From NCBI RefSeq assembly GCF_040183065.1, contig NC_091122.1:152921955-152985954 (forward strand): 64,000 bases of DNA, in the 5' to 3' direction. The notes beneath the pieces were generated by a model. That model made no database searches. It saw only the letters and a list, made by a program, of their open reading frames with translations, and was not told the origin of the DNA. Shown here piece after piece: positions 31,221-45,639 of the stretch. Position numbers and translations under genes: made by a program. Each line of letters begins with the position of its first letter. Positions within the stretch are counted from its first letter, which is position 1. The stretch comes from Periplaneta americana. Taxonomy: Eukaryota; Arthropoda; Insecta; Blattodea; Blattidae.

Positions 31221-33599
31221 ATCCGGCGCACTTTTTTCTAGCCCCAATTTTTGGGTACCTAAAATATTTGAGTCTCTAATTCCGGAAATAATGGCCATAC
31301 CGAGGAACGGGATGCGGCTCTGTATTCCCCACTGACCTAATTCTTACACGATAGCATCAAAATGGCAATCGCGAACACTTTCTGATTTTCGAGAAAAAAA
31401 AAGGGGATCTATTCCGCCGACATTCTAGCCGCCATAACTCCGCTGCACGTGTAGTTACAAAAATGACGATGAGTGCGTTGAATACAGCTCCTCGAATTCT
31501 ATCTTCAGTATAAAGGACAACTCTCTATGCCCGCGCGTGTGGACGGGAGAGGCAGGCAAAATTTCAAAAAATGGTCATTTTGACCTTCCAAAACAGACTT
31601 TTTTCTACACAAGGAGAACGAAGCGACTCAGAGGCCCGCCCTTTTAACTGTAGCATCCCCACATCATCCCTAGTAATCACCGCAAAAATCCAGCAAATCC
31701 GGCGCACTTTTTTCTAGCCCCAATTTTTGGGTACCTAAAATATTTGAGTCTCTAATTCCGGAAATAATGGCCATACCGAGGAACGGGATGCGGCCCTGTA
31801 TTCCCCACTGACCTAATTCTTACACGATAGCATCAAAATGGCAATCGCGAACACTTTCTGATTTTCGAGAAAAAAAAGGGGATCTATTCTGCCGACATTC
31901 TAGCCGCCATAACTCCGCTGCACGTGTAGTTACAAAAATGACGATGAGTGCGTTAATACAGCTCCTCGAATTCTATCTTCAGTATAAAGGACAACTCTCT
32001 ATGCCCGCGCGTGTGGACGGGAGAGGCCGGCAAAATTTCAAAAAATGGTCATTTTGACCTTCCAAAACAGACTTTTTTCTACACAAGGAGAACGAAGCGA
32101 CTCAGAGGCCCGCCCTTTTAACTGTAGCATCCCCACATCATCCCTAGTAATCACCGCAAAAATCCAGCAAATCCGGCGCACTTTTTTCTAGCCCCAATTT
32201 TTGGGTACCTAAAATATTTGAGTCTCTAATTCCGGAAATAATGGCCATACCGAGGAACGGGATGCGGCCCTGTATTCCCCACTGACCTAATTCTTACACG
32301 ATAGCATCAAAATGGCAATCGCAAACACTTTCTGATTTTCGAGAAAAAAAGGGGAAGGTTTTAAACCACTATTCCGCCGACATTCTAGCCGCCATAACTC
32401 CGCTGCACGTGTAGTTACAAAAATGACGATGAGTGCGTTGAATACAGCTCCTCGAATTCTATCTTCAGTATAAAGGACAACTCTCTATGCGCGCGCGTGT
32501 GGACGGGAGAGGCCGGCAAAATTTCAAAAAATGGTCATTTTGACCTTCCAAAACAGACTTTTTTCTACATAAGGAGAACGAAGCGACTCAGAGGCCCGCC
32601 CTTTTAACTGTTGCATCCCCACATCATCCCTAGTAATCACCGCAAAAATCCAGCAAATCCGGCGCACTTTTTTCTAGCCCCAATTTTTGGGTACCTAAAA
32701 TATTTGAGTCTCTAATTCCGGAAATAATGGCCATACCGAGGAACGGGATGCGGCCCTCTATTCTCCACTGACCTAATTCTTACACGATAGCATCAAAATG
32801 GCAATAGCGAACAATTTCTTATTTTCGAGATGAAAACCACTATTCCGCAGACATTCTAGCCGCCATAAATCCGCTGCACGCGTAGTTACAAAAATGACGA
32901 TGAGTGCGTTGAATACAGCTCCTCGATTTCTATCTTCAGTATAAAGGACAACTCTCTATCCCCGCGTGTGTGGTCGGTAGAGGCCGGCAAAATTTCAAAA
33001 AATGGTCATTTTGACCTTCCAAAACAGACTTTTTTCTAAACAAGTAGAACGTAGCGACTCAGAGGCCCGCCCTTTTAACATCATCATCCCCACATCATCC
33101 CTAGTAATCACCGCAAAAATCCAGCAAATCCGGCGCGCTTTTTTCTAGCCCCAATTTTTGGGTACCTATAATATTTGAGTCTCTAATTCCGGAAATAATG
33201 GCCATACCGAGGAACGGCATGCGGCCCTGTATTCCCCACTGACCTAATTCTTACACGATAGCATCAAAATGGAATCGCGAACACATTCCGATTTTCGAGA
33301 AAAAAAGGGGAACCACTATTCCGCCGACATTCTAGCCGCCATAACTCCGCTGCACGTGTAGTTACAAAAATGACGATGAGTGCGTTGAATACAGCTCCTC
33401 GAATTCTATCTTCAGTATAAAGGACAACTCTCTATGCCCGCGCGTGTGGACGGGAGAGGCCGGCAAAATTTCAAAAAATGGTCATTTTGACCTTCCAAAA
33501 CAGACTTTTTTCTACACAAGGAGAACGAAGCGACTCAGAGGCCCGCCCTTTTAACTGTAGCATCCCCACATCATCCCTAGTAATCACCGCAAAAATCCA

Positions 33600-34080
33600 G
33601 CAAATCCGGCGCACTTTTTTCTAGCCCCAATTTTTGGGTACCTAAAATATTTGAGTCTCTAATTCCGGAAATAATGGCCATACCGAGGAACGGGATGCGG
33701 CCCTGTATTCCCCACTGACCTAATTCTTACACGATAGCATCAAAATGGCAATCGCAAACACTTTCTGATTTTCGAGAAAAAAAGGGGAAGGGTTTAAACC
33801 ACTAGACTTTTTTCTACACAAGGAGAACGAAGCGACTCAGATGCCCGCCCTTTTAACTGTAGCATCCCCACATCATCCCTAGTAATCACCGCAAAAATCC
33901 AGCAAATCCGGCGCACTTTTTTCTAGCCCCAATTTTTGGGTACCTATAATATTTGAGTCTCTAATTCCGGAAATAATGTCCATACCGAAGAACGGGATGC
34001 GGCCCTGTATTCCCCACTGACCTAATTCTTACACGATAGCATCAAAATGGCAATCGCAAACACTTTCTGATTTTCGAGAA
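33600..34080 (+). repeat. Truncated satellite B monomer, copy 1 of 6 (junction at 33805)
   Basis: gggtttaaaccactagactttt: after ccacta the monomer skips about 180 bp (from the gacattctag section through ccttccaaaaca) and resumes at gacttttttctacac. The same junction occurs at 35071, 37747, 39489, 41237 and 45824. Confidence 0.85.
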
Positions 34081-34879
34081 AAAAAGGGGAAGGGTTTTAA
34101 ACCACTATTCCGCCGACATTCTAGCCGCCATAACTCCGCTGCACGTGTAGTTACAAAAATGACGATGAGTGCGTTGAATACAGCTCCTCGAATTCTATCT
34201 TTAGTATAAAGGACAACTCTCTATGCCCGCGCGTGTGGACGGGAGAGGACGGCAAAATTTCAAAAAATGGTCATTTTGACCTTCCAAAACAGACTTTTTT
34301 CTACACAAGGAGAACGAAGCGACTCAGAGGCCCGCCCTTTTAACTGTAGCATCCCCACATCATCCCTAGTAATCACCGCAAAAATCCAGCAAATCCGGCG
34401 CACTTTTTTCTAGCCCCAATTTTTGGGTACCTAAAATATTTGAGTCTCTAATTCCGGAAATAATGGCCATACCGAGGAACGGGATGCGGCCCTGTTTTCC
34501 CACTGACCTAATTCTTACACGATAGCATCAAAATGGCAATCGCGAACACTTTCTGATTTTCGAGAAAAAAAAGGGGAACCACTATTCCGCCGACATTCTA
34601 GCCGCCATAACTCCGCTGCACATGTAGTTACAAAAATGACGATGAGTGCGTTGAATACAGCTCCTCGAATTCTATCTTCAGTATAAAGGACAACTCTCTA
34701 TGCCCGCGCGTGTGGACGGGAGAGGCCGGCAAAATTTCAAAAAATGGTCATTTTGACCTTCCAAAACAGACTTTTTTCTACACAAGGAGAACGAAGCGAC
34801 TCAGAGGCCCGCCCTTTTAACTGTAGCATCCCCACATCATCCCTAGTAATCACCGCAAAAATCCAGCAAATCCGGCGCA

Positions 34880-35340
34880 CTTTTTTCTAGCCCCAATTTT
34901 TGGGTACCTAAAATATTTGAGTCTCTAATTCCGGAAATAATGGCCATACCGAGGAACGGGATGCGGCCCTGTATTCCCCACTGACCTAATTCTTACACGA
35001 TAGCATCAAAATGGCAATCGCAAACACTTTCTGATTTTCGAGAAAAAAAGGGGAAGGGTTTAAACCACTAGACTTTTTTCTACACAAGGAGAACGAAGCG
35101 ACTCAGATGCCCGCCCTTTTAACTGTAGCATCCCCACATCATCCCTAGTAATCACCGCAAAAATCCAGCAAATCCGGCGCACTTTTTTCTAGCCCCAATT
35201 TTTGGGTACCTAAAATATTTGAGTCTCTAATTCCGGAAATAATGGCCATACCGAGGAACGGGATGCGGCCCTGTATTCCCCACTGACCTAATTCTTACAC
35301 GATAGCATCAAAATGGCAATCGCGAACACTTTCTGATTTT
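34880..35340 (+). repeat. Truncated satellite B monomer, copy 2 of 6 (junction at 35071)
   Basis: Identical ccacta|gacttttttc junction. It is followed by the gatgcccgccc variant, as in copies 1, 3, 4, 5 and 6, so the deletion and this substitution are linked. Confidence 0.85.
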
Positions 35341-37559
35341 CGAGAAAAAAAAGGGGATCTATTCCGCCGACATTCTAGCCGCCATAACTCCGCTGCACGT
35401 GTAGTTACAAAAATGACGATGAGTGCGTTGAATACAGCTCCTCGAATTCTATCTTCAGTATAAAGGACAACTCTCTATGCCCGCGCGTGTGGACGGGAGA
35501 GGCCGGCAAAATTTCAAAAAATGGTCATTTTGACCTTCCAAAACAGACTTTTTTCTACACAAGGAGAACGAAGCGACTCAGAGGCCCGCCCTTTTAACTG
35601 TAGCATCCCCACATCATCCCTAGTAATCACCGCAAAAATCCAGCAAATCCGGCGCACTTTTTTCTAGCCCCAATTTTTGGGTACCTAAAATATTTGAGTC
35701 TCTAATTCCGGAAATAATGGCCATACCGAGGAACGGGATGCGGCCCTGTATTCCCCACTGACCTAATTCTTACACGATAGCATCAAAATGGCAATCGCGA
35801 ACACTTTCTGATTTTCGAGAAAAAAAAGGGGATCTATTCCGCCGACATTCTAGCAGCCATAACTCCGCTGCACGTGTAGTTACAAAAATGACGATGAGTG
35901 CGTTAATACAGCTCCTCGAATTCTATCTTCAGTATAAAGGACAACTCTCTATGCCCGCGCGTGTGGACGGGAGAGGCCGGCAAAATTTCAAAAAATGGTC
36001 ATTTTGACCTTCCAAAACAGACTTTTTTCTACACAAGGAGAACGAAGCGACTCAGAGGCCCGCCCTTTTAACTGTAGCAACCCCACATCATCCCTAGTAA
36101 CCACCGCAAAAATCCAGCAAATCCGGCGCACTTTTTTCTAGCCCCAATTTTTGGGTACCTAAAATATTTGAGTCTCTAATTCCGGAAATAATGGCCATAC
36201 CGAGGAACGGGATGCGGCCCTGTATTCCCCACTGACCTAATTCTTACACGACAGCATCAAAATGGCAATCGCGAACAATTTCTTATTTTCGAGATGAAAA
36301 CCACTATTCCGCAGACATTCTAGCCGCCATAAATCCGCTGCACGCGTAGTTACAAAAATGACGATGAGTGCGTTGAATACAGCTCCTCGATTTCTATCTT
36401 CAGTATAAAGGACAACTCTCTATCCCCGCGTGTGTGGTCGGTAGAGGCCGGCAAAATTTCAAAAAATGGTCATTTTGACCTTCCAAAACAGACTTTTTTC
36501 TAAACAAGTAGAATGTAGCGACTCAGAGGCCCGCCCTTTTAACATCATCATCCCCACATCATCCCTAGTAATCACCGCAAAAATCCAGCAAATCCGGCGC
36601 GCTTTTTTCTAGCCCCAATTTTTGGGTACCTATAATATTTGAGTCTCTAATTCCGGAAATAATGGCCATACCGAGGAACGGCATGCGGCCCTGTATTCCC
36701 CACTGACCTAATTCTTACACGATAGCATCAAAATGGAATCGCGAACACATTCCGATTTTCGAGAAAAAAAGGGGAACCACTATTCCGCCGACATTCTAGC
36801 CGCCATAACTCCGCTGCACGTGTAGTTACAAAAATGACGATGAGTGCGTTGAATACAGCTCCTCGAATTCTATCTTCAGTATAAAGGACAACTCTCTATG
36901 CCCGCGCGTGTGGACGGGAGAGGCCGGCAAAATTTCAAAAAATGGTCATTTTGACCTTCCAAAACAGACTTTTTTCTACACAAGGAGAACGAAGCGACTC
37001 AGAGGCCCGCCCTTTTAACTGTAGCAACCCCACATCATCCCTAGTAACCACCGCAAAAATCCAGCAAATCCGGCGCACTTTTTTCTAGCCCCAATTTTTG
37101 GGTACCTAAAATATTTGAGTCTCTAATTCCGGAAATAATGGCCATACCGAGGAACGGGATGCGGCCCTGTATTCCCCACTGACCTAATTCTTACACGATA
37201 GCATCAAAATGGCAATCGCGAACACTTTCTGATTTTCGAGAAAAAAAAGGGGAACCACTATTCCGCCGACATTCTAGCCGCCATAACTCCGCTGCACATG
37301 TAGTTACAAAAATGACGATGAGTGCGTTGAATACAGCTCCTCGAATTCTATCTTCAGTATAAAGGACAACTCTCTATGCCCGCGCGTGTGGACGGGAGAG
37401 GCCGGCAAAATTTCAAAAAATGGCCATTTTGACCTTCCAAAACAGACTTTTTTCTACACAAGGAGAACGAAGCGACTCAGATGCCCGCCCTTTTAACTGT
37501 AGCATCCCCACATCATCCCTAGTAATCACCGCAAAAATCCAGCAAATCCGGCGCACTTT

Positions 37560-38010
37560 TTTCTAGCCCCAATTTTTGGGTACCTAAAATATTTGAGTCT
37601 CTAATTCCGGAAATAATGGCCATACCGAGGAACGGGATGCGGCCCTGTATTCCCCACTGACCTAATTCTTACACGATAGCATCAAAATGGCAATCGCAAA
37701 CACTTTCTGATTTTCGAGAAAAAAAGGGGAAGGGTTTAAACCACTAGACTTTTTTCTACACAAGGAGAACGAAGCGACTCTGATGCCCGCCCTTTTAACT
37801 GTAGCATCCCCACATCATCCCTAGTAATCACCGCAAAAATCCAGCAAATCCGGCGCACTTTTTTCTAGCCCCAATTTTTGGGTACCTAAAATATTTGAGT
37901 CTCTAATTCCGGAAATAATGGCCATACCGAGGAACGGGATGCGGCCCTGTATTCCCCACTGACCTAATTCTTACACGATAGCATCAAAATGGAATCGCGA
38001 ACACATTCCG
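37560..38010 (+). repeat. Truncated satellite B monomer, copy 3 of 6 (junction at 37747)
   Basis: Same junction. This copy carries a private change (gcgactctgatgccc in place of gcgactcagatgccc). Confidence 0.85.
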
Positions 38011-38579
38011 ATTTTCGAGAAAAAAAGGGGAACCACTATTCCGCCGACATTCTAGCCGCCATAACTCCGCTGCACGTGTAGTTACAAAAATGACGATGAG
38101 TGCGTTGAATACAGCTCCTCGAATTCTATCTTCAGTATAAAGGACAACTCTCTATGCCCGCGCGTGTGGACGGGAGAGGCCGGCAAAATTTCAAAAAATG
38201 GTCATTTTGACCTTCCAAAACAGACTTTTTTCTACACAAGGAGAACGAAGCGACTCAGAGGCCCGCCCTTTTAACTGTAGCAACCCCACATCATCCCTAG
38301 TAACCACCGCAAAAATCCAGCAAATCCGGCGCACTTTTTTCTAGCCCCAATTTTTGGGTACCTAAAATATTTGAGTCTCTAATTCCGGAAATAATGGCCA
38401 TACCGAGGAACGGGATGCGGCCCTGTATTCCCCACTGACCTAATTCTTACACGATAGCATCAAAATGGCAATCGCGAACACTTTCTGATTTTCGAGAAAA
38501 AAAAGGGGAACCACTATTCCGCCGACATTCTAGCCGCCATAACTCCGCTGCACATGTAGTTACAAAAATGACGATGAGT

Positions 38580-40070
38580 GCGTTGAATACAGCTCCTCGA
38601 ATTCTATCTTCAGTATAAAGGACAACTCTCTATGCCCGCGCGTGTGGACGGGAGAGGCCGGCAAAATTTCAAAAAATGGCCATTTTGACCTTCCAAAACA
38701 GACTTTTTTCTACACAAGGAGAACGAAGCGACTCAGATGCCCGCCCTTTTAACTGTAGCATCCCCACATCATCCCTAGTAATCACCGCAAAAATCCAGCA
38801 AATCCGGCGCACTTTTTTCTAGCCCCAATTTTTGGGTACCTAAAATATTTGAGTCTCTAATTCCGGAAATAATGGCCATACCGAGGAACGGGATGCGGCT
38901 CTGTATTCCCCACTGACCTAATTCTTACACGATAGCATCAAAATGGCAATCGTGAACACTTTCTGATTTTCGAGAAAAAAAGGGGAAGGGTTTAAACCAC
39001 TATTCCGCCGACATTCTAGCCGCCATAACTCCGCTGCACGTGTAGTTACAAAAATGACGATGAGTGCGTTGAATACAGCTCCTCGAATTCTATCTTCAGT
39101 ATAAAGGACAACTCTCTATGCCCGCGCGTGTGGACGGGAGAGGCCGGCAAAATTTCAAAAAATGGTCATTTTGACCTTCCAAAACAGACTATTTTCTACA
39201 CAAGGAGAACGAAGCGACTCAGAGGCCCGCCCTTTTAACTGTAGCATCCCCACATCATCCCTAGTAATCACCGCAAAAATCCAGCAAATCCGGCGCACTT
39301 TTTTCTAGCCCCAATTTTTGGGTACCTAAAATATTTGAGTCTCTAATTCCGGAAATAATGGCCATACCGAGGAACGGGATGCGGCCCTGTATTCCCCACT
39401 GACCTAATTCTTACACGATAGCATCAAAATGGCAATCGCAAACACTTTCTGATTTTCGAGAAAAAAAGGGGAAGGGTTTAAACCACTAGACTTTTTTCTA
39501 CACAAGGAGAACGAAGCGACTCAGATGCCCGCCCTTTTAACTGTAGCATCCCCACATCATCCCTAGTAATCACCGCAAAAATCCAGCAAATCCGGCGCAC
39601 TTTTTTCTAGCCCCAATTTTTGGGTACCTAAAATATTTGAGTCTCTAATTCCGGAAATAATGGCCATACCGAGGAACGGGATGCGGCCCTGTATTCCCCA
39701 CTGACCTAATTCTTACACGATAGCATCAAAATGGCAATCGCGAACACTTTCTGATTTTCGAGAAAAAAAAGGGGATCTATTCCGCCGACATTCTAGCCGC
39801 CATAACTCCGCTGCACGTGTAGTTACAAAAATGACGATGAGTGCGTTGAATACAGCTCCTCGAATTCTATCTTCAGTATAAAGGACAACTTTCTATGCCC
39901 GCGCGTGTGGACGGGAGAGGCCGGCAAAATTTCAAAAAATGGTCATTTTGACCTTCCAAAACAGACTTTTTTCTACACAAGGAGAACGAAGCGACTCAGA
40001 GGCCCGCCCTTTTAACTGTAGCATCCCCACATCATCCCTAGTAATCACCGCAAAAATCCAGCAAATCCGG
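38580..40070 (+). repeat. Satellite B block repeated at offset 1748 bp, left copy
   Basis: Shares with 40330-41820 the rare changes aatggccattttgacc (38677 and 40425), aatcgtgaacac (38949 and 40697), cagactattttctac and acaactttctatg. Includes one truncated monomer, which is why the offset is not a multiple of 478. Confidence 0.8.
39300..39750 (+). repeat. Truncated satellite B monomer, copy 4 of 6 (junction at 39489)
   Basis: Same junction. It lies in the left copy of the 1748-bp-offset duplication. Confidence 0.85.
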
Positions 40071-40329
40071 CGCACTATTTTCTAGCCCCAATTTTTGGGT
40101 ACCTAAAATATTTGAGTCTCTAATTCCGGAAATAATGGCCATACCGAGGAACGGGATGCGGCCCTGTATTCCCCACTGACCTAATTCTTACACGATAGCA
40201 TCAAAATGGCAATCGCAAACACTCTCTGATTTTCGAGAAAAAAAGGGTAGGGTTTAAACCACTATTCCGCCGACATTCTAGCCGCCGTAACTCCGCTGCA
40301 CGTGTAGTTACAAAAATGACGATGAGTGC

Positions 40330-41820
40330 GTTGAATACAGCTCCTCGAATTCTATCTTCAGTATAAAGGACAACTCTCTATGCCCGCGCGTGTGGACGGG
40401 AGAGGCCGGCAAAATTTCAAAAAATGGCCATTTTGACCTTCCAAAACAGACTTTTTTCTACACAAGGAGAACGAAGCGACTCAGATGCCCGCCCTTTTAA
40501 CTGTAGCATCCCCACATCATCCCTAGTAATCACCGCAAAAATCCAGCAAATCCGGCGCACTTTTTTCTAGCCCCAATTTTTGGGTACCTAAAATATTTGA
40601 GTCTCTAATTCCGGAAATAATGGCCATACCGAGGAACGGGATGCGGCTCTGTATTCCCCACTGACCTAATTCTTACACGATAGCATCAAAATGGCAATCG
40701 TGAACACTTTCTGATTTTCGAGAAAAAAAGGGGAAGGGTTTAAACCACTATTCCGCCGACATTCTAGCCGCCATAACTCCGCTGCACGTGTAGTTACAAA
40801 AATGACGATGAGTGCGTTGAATACAGCTCCTCGAATTCTATCTTCAGTATAAAGGACAACTCTCTATGCCCGCGCGTGTGGACGGGAGAGGCCGGCAAAA
40901 TTTCAAAAAATGGTCATTTTGACCTTCCAAAACAGACTATTTTCTACACAAGGAGAACGAAGCGACTCAGAGGCCCGCCCTTTTAACTGTAGCATCCCCA
41001 CATCATCCCTAGTAATCACCGCAAAAATCCAGCAAATCCGGCGCACTTTTTTCTAGCCCCAATTTTTGGGTACCTAAAATATTTGAGTCTCTAATTCCGG
41101 AAATAATGGCCATACCGAGGAACGGGATGCGGCCCTGTATTCCCCACTGACCTAATTCTTACACGATAGCATCAAAATGGCAATCGCAAACACTTTCTGA
41201 TTTTCGAGAAAAAAAGGGGAAGGGTTTAAACCACTAGACTTTTTTCTACACAAGGAGAACGAAGCGACTCAGATGCCCGCCCTTTTAACTGTAGCATCCC
41301 CACATCATCCCTAGTAATCACCGCAAAAATCCAGCAAATCCGGCGCACTTTTTTCTAGCCCCAATTTTTGGGTACCTAAAATATTTGAGTCTCTAATTCC
41401 GGAAATAATGGCCATACCGAGGAACGGGATGCGGCCCTGTATTCCCCACTGACCTAATTCTTACACGATAGCATCAAAATGGCAATCGCGAACACTTTCT
41501 GATTTTCGAGAAAAAAAAGGGGATCTATTCCGCCGACATTCTAGCCGCCATAACTCCGCTGCACGTGTAGTTACAAAAATGACGATGAGTGCGTTGAATA
41601 CAGCTCCTCGAATTCTATCTTCAGTATAAAGGACAACTTTCTATGCCCGCGCGTGTGGACGGGAGAGGCCGGCAAAATTTCAAAAAATGGTCATTTTGAC
41701 CTTCCAAAACAGACTTTTTTCTACACAAGGAGAACGAAGCGACTCAGAGGCCCGCCCTTTTAACTGTAGCATCCCCACATCATCCCTAGTAATCACCGCA
41801 AAAATCCAGCAAATCCGGCG
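40330..41820 (+). repeat. Satellite B block repeated at offset 1748 bp, right copy
   Basis: Counterpart of 38580-40070. Similarity ends at about 41820, where this copy reads ggcgcgctttttt and the left one ggcgcactatttt. Confidence 0.8.
41050..41500 (+). repeat. Truncated satellite B monomer, copy 5 of 6 (junction at 41237)
   Basis: Same junction, 1748 bp after copy 4, so it is a direct product of that block duplication. Confidence 0.85.
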
Positions 41821-41999
41821 CGCTTTTTTCTAGCCCCAATTTTTGGGTACCTATAATATTTGAGTCTCTAATTCCGGAAATAATGGCCATACCGAGGAAC
41901 GGCATGCGGCCCTGTATTCCCCACTGACCTAATTCTTACACGATAGCATCAAAATGGAATCGCGAACACATTCCGATTTTCGAGAAAAAAAGGGGAACC

Positions 42000-44900
42000 A
42001 CTATTCCGCCGACATTCTAGCCGCCATAACTCCGCTGCACGTGTAGTTACAAAAATGACGATGAGTGCGTTGAATACAGCTCCTCGAATTCTATCTTCAG
42101 TATAAAGGACAACTCTCTATGCCCGCGCGTGTGGACGGGAGAGGCCGGCAAAATTTCAAAAAATGGTCATTTTGACCTTCCAAAACAGACTTTTTTCTAC
42201 ACAAGGAGAACGAAGCGACTCAGAGGCCCGCCCTTTTAACTGTAGCAACCCCACATCATCCCTAGTAACCACCGCAAAAATCCAGCAAATCCGGCGCACT
42301 TTTTTCTAGCCCCAATTTTTGGGTACCTAAAATATTTGAGTCTCTAATTCCGGAAATAATGGCCATACCGAGGAACGGGATGCGGCCCTGTATTCCCCAC
42401 TGACCTAATTCTTACACGATAGCATCAAAATGGCAATCGCGAACACTTTCTGATTTTCGAGAAAAAAAAGGGGAACCACTATTCCGCCGACATTCTAGCC
42501 GCCATAACTCCGCTGCACGTGTAGTTACAAAAATGACGATGAGTGCGTTGAATACAGCTCCTCGAATTCTATCTTCAGTATAAAGGACAACTATCTATGC
42601 CCGCGCGTGTGGACGGGAGAGGCCGGCAAAATTTCAAAAAATGGTCATTTTGACCTTCCAAAACAGACTTTTTTCTACACAAAGAGAACGAAGCGACTCA
42701 GAGGCCCGCCCTTTTAACTGTAGCAACCCCACATCATCCCTAGTAACCACCGCAAAAATCCAGCAAATCCGGCGCACTTTTTTCTAGCCCCAATTTTTGG
42801 GTACCTAAAATATTTGAGTCTCTAATTCCGGAAATAATGGCCATACCGAGGAACGGGATGCGGCCCTGTTTTCCCCACTGACCTAATTCTTACACGATAT
42901 CATCAAAATGGCAATCGCGAACACTTTCTGATTTTCGAGAAAAAAAAGGGGATCTATTCCGCCGACATTCTAGCCGCCATAACTCCGCTGCACGTGTAGT
43001 TACAAAAATGACGATGAGTGCGTTGAATACAGCTCCTCGAATTCTATCTTCAGTATAAAGGACAACTCTCTATGCCCGCGCGTGTGGACGGGAGAGGCCG
43101 GCAAAATTTCAAAAAATGGTCATTTTGACCTTCCAAAACAGACTTTTTTCTACACAAGGAGAACGAAGCGACTCAGAGGCCCGCCCTTTTAACTGTAGCA
43201 TCCCCACATCATACCTAGTAATCACCGCAAAAATCCAGCAAATCCGGCGCACTTTTTTCTAGCCCCAATTTTTCGGTACCTAAAATATTTGAGTCTATAA
43301 TTCCGGAAATAATGGCCATACCGAGGAACGGGATGCGGCTCTGTATTCCCCACTGACCTAATTCTTACACGATAGCATCAAAATGGCAATCGCAAACACT
43401 TTCTGATTTTCGAGAAAAAAAAGGGGAACCACTATTCCGCCGACATTCTAGCCGCCATAACTCCGCTGCACATGTAGTTACAAAAATGACGATGAGTGCG
43501 TTGAATACAGCTCCCCGAATTCTATCTTCAGTATAAAGGACAACTCTCTATGCCCGCGCGTGTGGACGGGAGAGGCCGGCAAAATTTCAAAAAATGGTCA
43601 TTTTGACCTTCCAAAACAGACTTTTTTCTACATAAGGAGAACGAAGCGACTCAGAGGCCCGCCCTTTTAACTGTTGCATCCCCACATCATCCCTAGTAAT
43701 CACCGCAAAAATCCAGCAAATCCGGCGCACTTTTTTCTAGCCCCAATTTTTGGGTACCTAAAATATTTGAGTCTCTAATTCCGGAAATAATGGCCATACC
43801 GACGAACGGGATGCGGCCCTCTATTCTCCACTGACCTAATTCTTACACGATAGCATCAAAATGGCAATCGCGAACAATTTCTTATTTTCGAGATGAAAAC
43901 CACTATTCCGCAGACATTCTAGCCGCCATAAATCCGCTGCACGCGTAGTTACAAAAATGACGATGAGTGCGTTGAATACAGCTCCTCGATTTCTATCTTC
44001 AGTATAAAGGACAACTCTCTATCCCCGCGTGTGTGGTCGGTAGAGGCCGGCAAAATTTCAAAAAATGGTCATTTTGACCTTCCAAAACAGACTTTTTTCT
44101 AAACAAGTAGAACGTAGCGACTCAGAGGCCCGCCCTTTTAACATCATCATCCCCACATCATCCCTAGTAATCACCGCAAAAATCCAGCAAATCCGGCGCG
44201 CTTTTTTCTAGCCCCAATTTTTGGGTACCTATAATATTTGAGTCTCTAATTCCGGAAATAATGGCCATACCGAGGAACGGCATGCGGCCCTGTATTCCCC
44301 ACTGACCTAATTCTTACACGATAGCATCAAAATGGAATCGCGAACACATTCCGATTTTCGAGAAAAAAAGGGGAACCACTATTCCGCCGACATTCTAGCC
44401 GCCATAACTCCGCTGCACGTGTAGTTACAAAAATGACGATGAGTGCGTTGAATACAGCTCCTCGAATTCTATCTTCAGTATAAAGGACAACTCTCTATGC
44501 CCGCGCGTGTGGACGGGAGAGGCCGGCAAAATTTCAAAAAATGGTCATTTTGACCTTCCAAAACAGACTTTTTTCTACACAAGGAGAACGAAGCGACTCA
44601 GAGGCCCGCCCTTTTAACTGTAGCAACCCCACATCATCCCTAGTAACCACCGCAAAAATCCAGCAAATCCGGCGCACTTTTTTCTAGCCCCAATTTTTGG
44701 GTACCTAAAATATTTGAGTCTCTAATTCCGGAAATAATGGCCATACCGAGGAACGGGATGCGGCCCTGTATTCCCCACTGACCTAATTCTTACACGATAG
44801 CATCAAAATGGCAATCGCGAACACTTTCTGATTTTCGAGAAAAAAAAGGGGAACCACTATTCCGCCGACATTCTAGCCGCCATAACTCCGCTGCACATGT

Positions 44901-45280
44901 AGTTACAAAAATGACGATGAGTGCGTTGAATACAGCTCCTGGAATTCTATCTTCAGTATAAAGGACAACTCTCTATGACCGCGCGTGTGGACGGCAGAGG
45001 CCGGCAAAATTTCAAAAAATGGTCATTTTGACCTTCCAAAACAGACTTTTTTCTACATAAGGAGAACGAAGCGACTCAGAGGCCCGCCCTTTTAACTGTT
45101 GCATCCCCACATCATCCCTAGTAATCACCGCAAAAATCCAGCAAATCCGGCGCACTTTTTTCTAGCCCCAATTTTTGGGTACCTAAAATATTTGAGTCTC
45201 TAATTCCGGAAATAATGGCCATACCGAGGAACGGGATGCGGCCCTGTATTCCCCACTGACCTAATTCTTACACGATAGCA
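42000..45280 (+). repeat. Satellite B 3.3-kb block repeated at offset 4595 bp, left copy
   Basis: Shares a long series of private variants with 46595-49875: acaactatctatg, cacaaagagaacg, cctgttttccccac, acacgatatcatc, catacctagtaatc, tttttcggtacc, accgacgaacggg, ctcctggaattc and tatgaccgcgcg. Only isolated differences were seen, for example ctagcccc against ctacccc at about 47380. Confidence 0.85.
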
Positions 45281-45639
45281 TCAAAATGGCAATCGCGAAC
45301 ACTTTCTGATTTTCAAGAAAAAAAAGGGGAACCACTATTCCGCCGACATTCTAGCCGCCATAACTCCGCTGCACGTGTAGTTACAAAAATGACGATGAGT
45401 GCGTTGAATACAGCTCCTCGAATTCTATCTTCAGTATAAAGGACAACTCTCTATGCCCGCGCGTGTGGACGGGAGAGGCCGGCAAAATTTCAAAAAATGG
45501 TCATTTTGACCTTCCAAAACAGACTATTTTCTACACAAGGAGAACGAAGCGACTCAGAGGCCCGCCCTTTTAACTGTAGCATCCCCACATCATCCCTAGT
45601 AATCACCGCAAAAATCCAGCAAATCCGGCGCACTTTTTT

